Source: Bigelowiella natans CCMP2755 (Eukaryota; Cercozoa; Chlorarachniophyceae). From it: a stretch of 25,598 nucleotides of DNA. Both the position numbers and the translations under genes were made by a program. Under the pieces are notes generated by a model. It was not told the origin of the DNA and searched no databases. It saw only the letters and a program-made list of their open reading frames with translations. Positions 1 through 9,829 of this stretch are shown here, piece by piece. Where the stretch lies: the NCBI GenBank assembly GCA_000320545.1, contig ADNK01003261.1, forward strand, positions 1 through 25,598, given 5' to 3'. Within the stretch, counting starts at the first letter, position 1. Every line of letters starts with the position of its first letter.

Positions 1-51
1 TCATATCGTCCACAAGTTAGATTGAAGACAGATGATGTGTTAGGATATATG

Positions 52-93
<42 letters not shown>

Positions 94-734
94 TTTTCAT
101 ACTCTTCTTCCTCCTCCTGATCTCAGTATTGGCTGCCATCGGAAAAGGTATTGTCCAACGCTGTCAGAGCCTCATCTTGTTACCAAATGGTAGTATTAGT
201 GAGTGATGATCACACTGATGATAGCACCACCACCAACAACAACAGCAGCAAGCAGCCAAAATAATAGGCAATAACAGTGCTGTTGTTATTGGGTTAGTAG
301 AGAGGTGGTGGGGTGTTCGCTGTTATCATCGATTTATGTCTGAAAGGAAAATGCTAAGTCGTGATCATCATTAACTCTCGACGCACTAGCGATGCCCTCC
401 GTGGTTCTTGATAGCAGCAGCAGCAGCCTGAATCTTATTTCAACTGTGTTGCTTGCATCATGATATCATGTGTGGTGGTGGTGGTGGTGATGGTGAGTAC
501 TGCTAGTATCGGTATGTTTGTCAAGACTACCTATATATCACTGCAGATTCTAGACCACGAGAAGGAGCGGGGAAGGAAATATAGTGTCATCTTTCGCACA
601 AGGCCTGACGAGCTTCTTCTATGGGGCGGGTGTGATATCTCAAGGGGGGAGGAGAAGGAGGGAGCAAGAAGGGAAAAGGAATTAAATAGCAGATCGTTTG
701 CCACACACACACACACACACACATTGTGTGTGAA

Positions 735-768
<34 letters not shown>

Positions 769-792
769 CCTCTCTCTCTCTCTTGTGCGTGC

Positions 793-827
<35 letters not shown>

Positions 828-1274
828 ATGATGGTGTTGCTCCCTAGTGATCTACGTCATCTTCTCGGAAGAATGAGGCAGAGGCTACGATATGGCATCA
901 ATACAGTGTTCTCGAGATGTTACCGCAAAGGTGAATGATGACTCCATGTAATAATTCAAAAATGTTATTTAATAAACATAGAGTACACCACACATTTGGA
1001 TGTGGGTCAACCGATAATTCGCTCTAATAGCAGTAGCAGCAGCAATGACACCCTTCTTGTCCACAACAAGAAGCACTACTCTTCTTGTAGCAATATTGAT
1101 ATAAAATATGATGACTACTCCTTCTTGTTGTTTACTCAGGATGGTCATGTGATCATCCATTGATGGTTCCTAGGAATCTTTCAGACTTTGTATTCGCTCC
1201 TTACCCAAGTACTAGTAGTTGTACTAGTAACCATTATGCAACGACTACTACATCATTGTTGTCTATACGTGAGT

Positions 1275-1307
<33 letters not shown>

Positions 1308-1685
1308 TAGTTTCGAAAAGTCTCATCATCAGGATGCTATCTGTTAGATTGGGCGGTGCATATTACGCATTGATCTGTTGTTTGCATAGTCACCTACAAA
1401 ACATAGGCATACATCGTTACAATTGTTGCTGCTGTTGTTGTTGTTCTCTGCTATGTTGTTGTGCTGGTGGTGGTTTGATTGTTGTCTGCAAACACAGCAA
1501 TTATTAACGAGATTGGAGGCATTCCAGCTACCTGGGTGCTCGCTCGTCGTCATCGTCGTCATTTATAACAACAGCATCTAATCATATGCATTGGAATTTC
1601 TTTTACTCATCATCACTTCGTCATGAAGGATTACGAGCACCTTGACAATGAAACGTACATGCATCAAATCCATATGTTCTACTTC

Positions 1686-1721
<36 letters not shown>

Positions 1722-2136
1722 GATTATGATGGGTGAAGCAATGACAATTGTGCTGCTAGATTCAAGACCACTGTGAGAGCGGAGAAGGGATGTTTATAGA
1801 ATGTGTGCTCAACTGGTAATAATGCATATGTATATACATGTATATATACATATATAAACTTCTTAACATGGCGCGTTGTAGTTGTTGCAAGTGTTTTAGC
1901 AAGGATATATGTACTCATTTTCTTCTTCTTCATTTTCTTCTTGTTTTTCTCCCTGGTTTTTATTGTTACTTACCTACTACTTGAAGGTGGCTCGAAAGCA
2001 ATAACGTGCATCAACTTAGTTTCCAGGAGCTTGATGTACAGGTAGTTGGAGGAGGATCGAGGATGACGATCAATCGATTTATCAGTCTAAATAATTATAT
2101 GATTAACGCAGTACTGCTCTGTGATAGCTGTGCACC

Positions 2137-2186
<50 letters not shown>

Positions 2187-2459
2187 CATAAATAGAGCAA
2201 AGGGGTTTGTACTTCACTGTGCAAAATATGTGTATAATATTGATTCCTTCCATCTCACCTTTTTCTTCTATCTTATATGCCCCTCCTCGTTCTCCTCCTC
2301 CTCCTCCTCCTCCCTTAGATTGTGCGATCATGCAGGCGGGACCAGATATGCGACTTGCACATGTGCGATAGGGCTTGGAATATATGCGGTCAGCAGTTAC
2401 CTCGCACTGCCAAGCTTCCTATCAGGAAGTGCAACGAACATCAGGTAGTAGTAGTAGTT

Positions 2460-2492
<33 letters not shown>

Positions 2493-2787
2493 TGACTGTG
2501 AGTTGTTAGCACCGAAGTATACAAGACAGCAGCATTTACTACGAATGAATATCTGATGGCAAATCTCTCGTCTCTTTTTCTTCTTCTGTTTCTTTTTCTT
2601 CTGCTTAGACGTGTGTTGCACCAGAGCCTGTGCGTTTTTTGAAGCCTAAGGTCGCCATTTCCCTTCTTCTGCGTAGGACGCGAAAGGAATGCTTTTATCT
2701 TTCATTTCTCTCCCTCTGCTTGCCTCACCACCTTTTTCTGATGAGGATGATGATGATGATGATAACTCCTAGTAAGAATATATATCA

Positions 2788-2818
<31 letters not shown>

Positions 2819-3232
2819 ATAGAATAATATGGGTATAGCATGCGATGATGCGTGTCTCTCCACACATGTGTGTTGTATTCGATTATTTATTCTTTTCTCG
2901 CCATTTTTTCCACAGCAAGGTGTATTATTGTCAAAGTTTCATTCTCACGAAAGACAACAAACAAATTCTTTTGCTCATGACTTCTGCTAGTCCTGTGCAC
3001 TAACTTCTGTTGTGTTTTTATGTCGCCACCTCGTCGGGTGAAGGAACGATTTCTCTGCTCAAATATCAACGGGATCTTAGGTGATGCTGTCAGTCGCTAT
3101 ATCAACGCACAGTCCCCTCCAAAAATTATAACATATATTCCATTGTTGCATTAACAACAAAAAATAAATTCTAAATAATATAGCACACTCACATACACAC
3201 ACACACAAAACCTAAAAATGTTACATAAATGC

Positions 3233-3275
<43 letters not shown>

Positions 3276-3506
3276 TGTGTGTGTGTGTGTGTGTGAATGT
3301 GTGCGCACGCGCGCGCGTGTGTGTTATCTACTGTATTCCTAGATTTTACGCCGATTTTAGATTTTTGGTTGCTCACCGTAGGGATATGTAAAGAGGAGAA
3401 AAGTACCGGCAGTAGGAGTCGTACTGATGGAGAAGATGATCATGAAGACCAGGAGCAAGATTTCACTCATCCGTTAACAAATTCACTTCCGGGAGGTGCG
3501 AACTGA
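1..3506 (+). CDS. Gene A: putative RPD-motif glycosyltransferase-like protein, 5' partial, about 17 exons
   Basis: Spliced model, exons 1-36, 127-189, 547-629, 848-930, 982-1129, 1174-1268, 1311-1415, 1498-1535, 1629-1688, 1760-1815, 1987-2139, 2336-2444, 2609-2650, 2677-2771, 2916-2994, 3044-3080, 3382-3506 (stop TGA 3504-3506). Codon phase matches at every junction and the sum is 1407 nt, exactly 469 codons with the stop. Seen: after L-S-N-A-V-R a Cys, then D-H-E-K-E-R-G and Y-S-V-I-F-R-T-R-P-D-E-L-L-L-W. A Tyr-x-x-Val/Ile-x-Arg-x-Arg-Pro-Asp element after a Glu-rich helix is typical of several putative glycosyltransferase families (WavE-like and uncharacterised algal/fungal relatives). Downstream, G-G-I-P-A-T-W and E-C-V-L-N-W-W-L fit the end of such a domain. 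Then come a Cys-rich part (1987-2444) and an acidic C-terminus. The enzyme role is inference; acceptor and donor sugar are unknown. Weakest points: exon 1 end, the 3' end of the 1311 exon, and the 26-nt intron 2651-2676. The N-terminus, with any signal anchor, lies left of the window. Confidence 0.62.
55..89. repeat. CT microsatellite in gene A intron
   Basis: Uninterrupted CT repeat between coding 1-36 and 127-189. Confidence 0.95.
547..930 (+). CDS. Gene A core exons with the R-T-R-P-D element
   Basis: Two coding exons, 547-629 and 848-930, separated by an intron made of AC, TC and GT repeats. The first follows acceptor CACTGCAG and ends at GGGGCGG before GTGTGA; the second follows CTCCCTAG and ends CGCAAAG before GTGAAT. 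Joined, they read through with a split Gly codon. The first gives H-E-K-E-R-G-R-K-Y-S-V-I-F-R-T-R-P-D-E; the second gives L-R-H-L-L-G-R-M-R-Q-R-L-R-Y and ends near S-R-C-Y-R-K. The Arg-Pro-Asp is the likely sugar-nucleotide or metal site if the family guess is right. An alternative extra exon at about 386-445 would also fit one phase of the preceding exon, so alternative splicing or a wrong 5' structure is possible. Confidence 0.6.
703..826. repeat. AC, TC and GT microsatellites in gene A intron
   Basis: AC at 703-721, TC-rich at 740-782, GT at 797-826, all inside the intron 630-847. Confidence 0.93.
1269..1310 (+). other. 42-nt intron of gene A made almost only of a GT repeat
   Basis: The exon before ends in L-L-S-I, then the donor GTGAGT opens a run of GT that continues to the acceptor GTGTAG; coding resumes as S-K-S-L-I-I-R-M-L-S. 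Phase is kept (1 base before, 2 after). There is no room for a separate polypyrimidine tract or a recognisable branch point. Confidence 0.55.
1689..1717. repeat. GT microsatellite starting at a donor site
   Basis: Exon 1629-1688 ends in F-Y-F-T; the next base begins the GT repeat, which supplies the donor. Confidence 0.9.
1987..2444 (+). CDS. Gene A Cys-rich segment, two exons
   Basis: Exon 1987-2139 gives W-L-E-S-N-N-V-H-Q-L-S-F-Q-E-L and ends in V-L-L-C-D-S-C-A-P; exon 2336-2444 continues with I-C-D-L-H-M-C, then W-N-I-C-G and R-K-C-N-E-H-Q. Six Cys and nearby His within about 40 residues suggest disulfides (if secreted/luminal) or zinc binding; the spacing matches no family I can name. 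The donor of the first exon is the start of a GT repeat, and the intron (2140-2335) holds GT then GA repeats and a CTC tract. The second exon is followed directly by a GTA/TAG trinucleotide repeat whose first GTAG forms the donor. Confidence 0.55.
2138..2184. repeat. GT then GA microsatellite at a donor site
   Basis: GT repeat from 2138 overlaps the end of the exon 1987-2139; GA repeat follows from about 2155. Confidence 0.93.
2445..2491. repeat. GTA/TAG trinucleotide repeat in intron
   Basis: Begins directly after the exon ending C-N-E-H-Q; its first GTAG is the presumed donor. The non-overlapping TAG phase would be stop codons if read. Confidence 0.9.
2791..2814. repeat. TA microsatellite
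   Basis: In the intron after donor GTAAGA at 2772. Confidence 0.93.
3239..3316. repeat. TC, GT and GC microsatellites
   Basis: TC 3239-3271, GT 3275-3294, GCGC about 3306-3316, in the last intron of gene A. Confidence 0.93.
3382..3506 (+). CDS. Gene A last exon, acidic C-terminus
   Basis: Acceptor TCACCGTAG at 3381. The exon encodes E-E-K-S-T-G-S-R-S-R-T-D-G-E-D-D-H-E-D-Q followed by a short tail ending in G-G-A-N and TGA (3504-3506). The composition is polar and acidic, likely disordered. The preceding intron (3081-3381) contains TC, GT and GC repeats (3239-3316). Upstream in-frame bases stay open to about 3345, so an earlier acceptor (CCTAG at 3340) is possible with the same phase. Confidence 0.6.
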
Positions 3507-4266
3507 TATAACAAGGAAAGGAACGATCATTATAGATATATTTTCTGCCCACATCATCAAGGAATAAGATGCAGATAGCTACTACGCCATAATCACGGCA
3601 GCAGCGCCCCACGATGCGCTAAAACATGTAAAATGCATGTGTATCTCGGGCAAATATCTGCGCCTAACTAGCTAATAGTCACATATAGGTCTAGAGGTGT
3701 ATGTAAACATCAAATACCATGTTCATGCATTAGACACGACGCGCGCAGTCTACCAGTCACAGACTAGTAGATGCCACAAGCTAGCAATGGGGGAAAATGC
3801 AGCCCACATCGCTAGATGTGCCTTCTAGCCTTGCTAGCTTCATCATCATGCACGTGCATGTGTGTGCGTAATAACTGGCTAGCTGGTATACAGCTAACTT
3901 GCACATCCACAGCACTGCATTGGATTGTCTCCAGCTAACCAGGGCACAAAATGCACATGCGTGTCTATGTCTAGATACATGATCTATTGGAATGTTCCAC
4001 GTCTAGACGTGTGTGAAGGAGCGCGCCGACACGCACATACATTTAACACACACATATCTACTAATCTTGCTAGCTTGGTGAATTAGGGCTGCGTGTCCAA
4101 GCATGCCTGCACATGATTTTTTTGTAATAACATAGAAAGTGCACATGAACATGTTTACAAATAATATAATAAATGAATCAAATGATTCGAAGCTGTAGCT
4201 ATCAACATGAAATCATCGATTACCCAGCTCAAAATTAGTTTTACATCCGATTAGATCTGAACGAAC
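3507..4266. other. Convergent spacer between genes A and B, CTAG-rich, no coding seen
   Basis: Both flanking genes end here (TGA at 3506 on +, TAA at 4267-4269 on -). Eleven CTAG tetramers occur between about 3661 and 4080, where chance predicts roughly two. CTTGCTAGCTT appears twice (about 3830 and 4066), and TGCATG-like words recur. Long microsatellites, so dense elsewhere, are absent. It should contain both 3' untranslated regions; I cannot point to poly(A) signals. Confidence 0.5.
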
Positions 4267-4537
4267 TTAAGCTGACGAATGCAGCTTTGCCATACGTTGT
4301 TTCAGCAGCGCAGCAAGTTCAAGTGAAGTCAAACAGTGATTGTAAGCTTCTCCTCGAGAGAAGTGTTGGGCAGCCTGAGGCATACGCATAATTCGACATC
4401 ATACGTGCACGAAAGAAGAATAGTTCTCCATTCGAAGAAGGAAAGAAATATGACAGAAGTTTTGTTTTTCTGCAGGATGATTATGAAAGATTTAATCAAC
4501 GGAAATAAAAAGACGAAATATTTAAATTATATAATAT

Positions 4538-4612
<75 letters not shown>

Positions 4613-4849
4613 GACAAGGTTGGACATAGTGCTTGAAGTTTCCACTTACTTCTAATAATATCTGCAGAGATGTAGACAAATGCTTGTATGAACTCATAGC
4701 TGCTTCCGAAGCACGCTGAGAGACTCGCTAAAAAGAACAGATAGAAATTGAAATTGAGGCAATGTTGACTGTGGCAATATTTGTTTTGGAGTTTAAATGG
4801 TGAAAGCATAGGTCCATCAGTAGGATGTAAGCGGCTACCATTACCACTA

Positions 4850-4888
<39 letters not shown>

Positions 4889-5220
4889 GAGCTCTCCTAC
4901 CGCTGTCCCCTTTTGTAGGAAGAATCTTCCCAAGAATCGAAACTTCCGAAATGACATCAAGATTGTTGTCATTGCCTATTAAGCGAGAAAGTGAGATGGG
5001 CGATTGGAGGGGGTGGGGAGAAAATTCAAATTTCTCATCGACGTTAGTTGGTGACGTAATTCTAACTAAGATAGTATTCAACCTAGCTAACCACGTAGCA
5101 ATGTGTAGTATTATCATTATTATCAGCACCTCCTCGTCTGGGAGCGTCAGCCCGTCAAGAAATTGATCCAGATGAGCCTCGACGACTGATCGCGCTCGGA
5201 CTTCGAGACATCCTATGAGT
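4267..5220 (-). CDS. Gene B C-terminal exons, helical
   Basis: Three exons. 4887-5220 is the longest clean coding block of the gene: E-A-H-L-D-Q-F-L-D-G-L-T-L-P-D-E-E, then hydrophobic V-L-I-I-M-I-I-L-H-I-A-T-W-L-A-R-L-N, then S-R-L-I-G-N-D-N-N-L-D-V-I-S. 4650-4727 follows acceptor TTCTTTTTAG and gives R-V-S-Q-R-A-S-E-A-A-M-S-S-Y-K-H, ending at donor GTAAGT. 4267-4374 follows CCTCAG and gives C-L-T-S-L-E-L-A-A-L-L-K-Q-R-M-A-K-L, ending L-H-S-S-A and TAA. The heptad-like Leu spacing suggests a helical hairpin or short coiled coil. Confidence 0.65.
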
Positions 5221-5554
5221 CTGTTGTTGTGTTAAGATCCACTAGCTCTCAGTTTTGTTCTTATTTCACAAGACTCGGTCACGTACACACCATGCACATA
5301 CATCCCACTGATACAGAAAAACAGAAGCAAGTCTGTTCTTGATTCTTTTTGTTTGAATTACTGACATGCACAGAAAATAAAAAGCAGCGATAGTAGTAGA
5401 ATAGCAAAAAGCATCATCATCATCATCTTCCTCATCACCGTTTTAAGAGTGCTATTGCTTGTGGGGTGCCTCCCACATACTCAATAAGAGAACCCCCTCG
5501 CCCTCTTCTTGCAGCCAACAAAGGAGCGACCTATCAGACACAAAAGGGAAGTGA

Positions 5555-5608
<54 letters not shown>

Positions 5609-6285
5609 TGAAAAGAGCTTTGAATCAAAACCGCAAATTGATAAATAATAACAACAAGCCCTCCTCCTTTCCCGTTCCCTTTTGATTACCATTCTCCGAT
5701 GAGATGAGTTGGAAGATCTTAGCCACGTGTGATTATAAGCAATATTGGAATACAGTAGTAATAGAAATATGGAAATATAAGGGGGAGGGGGATGGTGCGG
5801 CAAGAACGTGCGTTAGGATGATAACACTTTACGCTAAAAAGCAGAGGAAAGTGGAAGAAAAAATGATTAAGCTCCGATTGCGACAACGATTTCGGAATAC
5901 AAAGAAGCTGCAACAATCATTTCCATCGTCGCCATCATCATCATCATCGTCATTATCAATTTTATAAACCATCATAATCATCATCATCATCATCATTATC
6001 ATCAATCATTATGATAATCATCGTCGTCATCATCCACACTTTCTGCTGGATCTTGGAGGAATCAAAAGAGCGCTGAGCACACATGCAGCGATATCGTAAT
6101 CTGTTGACATAACAACCCGGTACACAACAAAAACAGCAACAACAAGCAACAGCATAGCAGAGTAAGGATAAGTACCCAAAAAAATCCTAAATTGAGATAA
6201 TATTGGAAGACTAATGAAACGATGAGCACTTTTGCAATTTTCCGAAAAGTACCAGAAATAGCATACCAAATACTAATCCAAACTA

Positions 6286-6333
<48 letters not shown>

Positions 6334-6685
6334 ATACAAAGCAAGGATTGCAAATGTTTCCCACTGCCTTTCAAGGTAGATTACGGAAAGAAGATGTTGG
6401 ATATGCTTGATTGAAAATGATGAAGCAAAATTCTCCACGCACTCACCTCTAGTAGCAAGAAGTGTCATCACTCGCACAAGCATTCCACAAACAGATGCAG
6501 CAGTGCCTCCAGCCTGATGAATCAATACAAATGACGGTAACGTGATGCGATTAGACAAAATGATGCACATACTAAGGAAAAAGGTAACAACAACTCCTCT
6601 CAAATCATGCACTTATATTACAGCGGGGAGGAGAAGGGAAGACATCAATGCACAGTAGAATAAAGTCGTTTGCACCACATGCGTG

Positions 6686-6724
<39 letters not shown>

Positions 6725-7323
6725 CATGGAATTGCTGCCAGTGGAGGAGGAACCCTTAGGCCCTGCAGCGGAAGACATATTATGATTTGAAAGTTAGTAG
6801 GATATGCGATGAATACACTCGTTTGCACCTCTTTTGTTAACCATTATTACACAACACACACACACACACACACACACAATGACAATGATGACAATGATAT
6901 AGTTATATAGTTATATAATATATGTACTGGTTTATATGTACACACCTGTGGAGCTGCTGCCATCAAGACCAGGGCCTTCCGCCATTCCTGACTTGGCGTC
7001 TCCCCCTCTTTGCTCTCCCAATACCTTGATCTTACCTGTCGGGGAGTGAAAATGGTGAAGATGGAGGGGGGGCGCGGAAGAGGTTATGAATTGAAGCCGA
7101 TTCGGTATGAATTATCTCTCCTTAAAAGCAAGAAAAATTACTACTACTACTGCTACAAAGTGCAACTAGTAGTAATAGTGGTAGTACCATTCTTTATCGT
7201 GAAGTAGTAAATAGCATGTCGCACGAGTGAAGGGATCCGTTGACGCAAGGCCCTGCTGCTCCTTAATACTCCTGTGGAGTAGGAAGAAATAATGGGGAAC
7301 GATAGCTAAACAGGAAGCTTTTC

Positions 7324-7361
<38 letters not shown>

Positions 7362-8637
7362 CTCAAGAACCTTCAATTGAGAGGGCCTGAAAGTAGCAAC
7401 AGAAGGCATAACAAAGTGCCTGGATCTCGGTGCAAACCTGCCATCATTGAGTACAAGTACGGGGGGTGAGACTCATGAGGAGGAAGAGATTTTGCCTCCT
7501 TTCTTCTTCTTCTTCTTCTTCTTCTTCTTCTCTATCATCATCAACTTCTTGTCGAGAAGACATGATGCGTGGACAAAACGCCTCGGTCTGGTCGTCATTG
7601 AGTCTTTTGTTACTACTCGATTCATACATATCCTCTCTTCTTGTTCTTGTTCTTTTTCTTCTTACTACTACATTATCACATTATGAAAACTCACCCGCAA
7701 AGGTCCTCCTCCTGAGATTTTGTCTATATGTGATGATGATCGAAGATGCATATTCTGTGCCTCCACCCCGCTGCTACCGGTAACCCCCCCCCCAGCTCCC
7801 ATCCCCCCCCCACCCCTTTGCCGCCGTCTAGTCGTCTAGTATCTCCGCCCTCACGTACGTACGTACGTACGTGTAGATGAGGGCGAGGTTGTGTTGTGCG
7901 GCAAGCGTGAATCTTGGCCGAGGGCACGCTCAAATGCACGACCTAAGAGAACAAGACCCCCCCCCCCCCCCCCACACACACACCATGTACGACAAGTTAG
8001 AAAAAAGATATCCGTCTGGTGTACTACTGTCCATGAGCGAAAACATCATCATTATCATCATGCCAAAGAAAACCCCAAGAAGATAGATATCACTTCTGAT
8101 GTTTCTCTAGTCACACCCTCGCTCAAACTATGCTTCTGTTCTCTTCCCCCCTCCTCTTCCTCTTCATCCTTCTTCTTTTGCTTGTTCCCATAATACCGAG
8201 ATGTACGGTGTGCTTGGCATCAACAAAGCCAAAGAGGTATGCTATTTCCTTCTCTCGGTGGTTGTTTTCATCATAGCTACTGCCGCTGAGAGAGGTGTAG
8301 AAGAGGTATCAGGAGTGCATTAATCGTGTCCACACACAGAGAGTGAGAGAGAGACGCATACGATATTTGTTATGATCACTTTCTAAAGTAAACGATTTGT
8401 ACTGCAATGATGATGTTGCCAAGCCACTTATAAAACAAACAATTTGTACTGCAATGTTGCCAAGCGACGGTTCGTTTGCAGTTGTTTGATGATGACACCA
8501 CACACCACCGACCTTCTAGAACGCCATGCGGTGGGTGACATGAACGATTCTGCTAGCACGTCTGAAACCGTCTTAATGATACAACAAATCATATCATCAA
8601 CACATGGTGTTTCACACTATCACCAGTGATTCCATAT

Positions 8638-8687
<50 letters not shown>

Positions 8688-9793
8688 AGAGAGAAGAGAG
8701 ACGAGAGAGAGAATAAAATCGATATGCACAACTACTATTCACCTCTATTCGCAAGTTGAAACAGAGGCAGAAACGCCGAAATAGCTCTTGACAAGGGGAA
8801 TATCCAACAGCATGGTGACGCCAAGTCCAGGTCTCTGTTCTTCTTCCATGCTGATCAACCAACAACACCCACTGAGATAATGGACGTCACAGCAAATGCC
8901 ACTTCCTCCGTTTACATTAACAAAATACCACCCACTCTCTTTCCTCGCAAACATATTATTACATGTTTAGAATTATTGAACAACACGTGATACACTCCTA
9001 CTCCTCCTTCTCCTCCTACTACTACTACTACTACTACTACTCAATGAGAGTCCAGTGGTCAATCATCACAGCAGACCTACCTGCTGCTGAGAAACACCAC
9101 CCCCGCTAGTAGCACCACCACCCGCCAGGCGTCTTCGAGTAAGGTTGGGGATTCCACGACGTCGTTGAACCTAAGAAAGGGAAAGATAATATATACGGAG
9201 GAGGGCGAAGGGGAAACACAACCAATTTATATCATAAAACATCCTGCTATTCATTGCTATCAATTCACCATTATCATCTTTTTCGTCGTCGTCGTCGTCG
9301 TCATCATCATCATCATCATCCTCGTCAATATCATCAGACTTGCTGATCGAATCAAGAAAGGGCTGCTGCTGTGTCGATGATATCATCGTTATAAAGTGTA
9401 ATATTTGTGTCCAGTGCTGTGTTGTCTGTTTGTGCTCGGTTATCAACTACTACACTCACGCACCGCAAGTATGTTCCTTAGCAAGAGATATGGGCCTTGA
9501 AGCGTCGAGTTAGCATCACGATTTTTCTGGTAGTTAGTGGTGAAGGATGATGAGAGGGTCAAGTGCAGGTGCTACTGGTATGTGGGTGTATCATTATTAT
9601 CATTATTATTATCATTATTATTATCATTATTTTTTTAATATGTTTATCGTAGTACATCCTTAATCTCCAACATTTGAGCGGCATCGGCGAACGACCTAAT
9701 ATTCATGATTACAAAGATAAATGAAAGACAATGACAAAATGTAGTACGGACAATCGCAAGGACACTGTTTTATGTGTATGTGTGTGTGTGTGT

Positions 9794-9829
<36 letters not shown>

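Noticed and set aside
2887-3069. Minus-strand frame of 60 codons ending K-M-A-R-K-E
   Set aside because: Readable, but the plus strand here has a strong acceptor (TTTTTTCCACAG), donor CTTAG/GTGATG and phase continuity with gene A.
5882-6030. Dense TCA repeats as a centromere- or telomere-like array
   Set aside because: Short, imperfect, and inside the intron between exons 6040-6100 and 5754-5833.
6062-6364. Minus-strand frame with many Leu, Val and Cys resembling a membrane protein
   Set aside because: It spans a CA repeat and an intron of gene B; the hydrophobic look is due to T-rich DNA.
9301-9322. Clustered short repeats as a possible CRISPR array
   Set aside because: Simple trinucleotide repeats without spacers, in a eukaryotic gene; no array found anywhere in the window.
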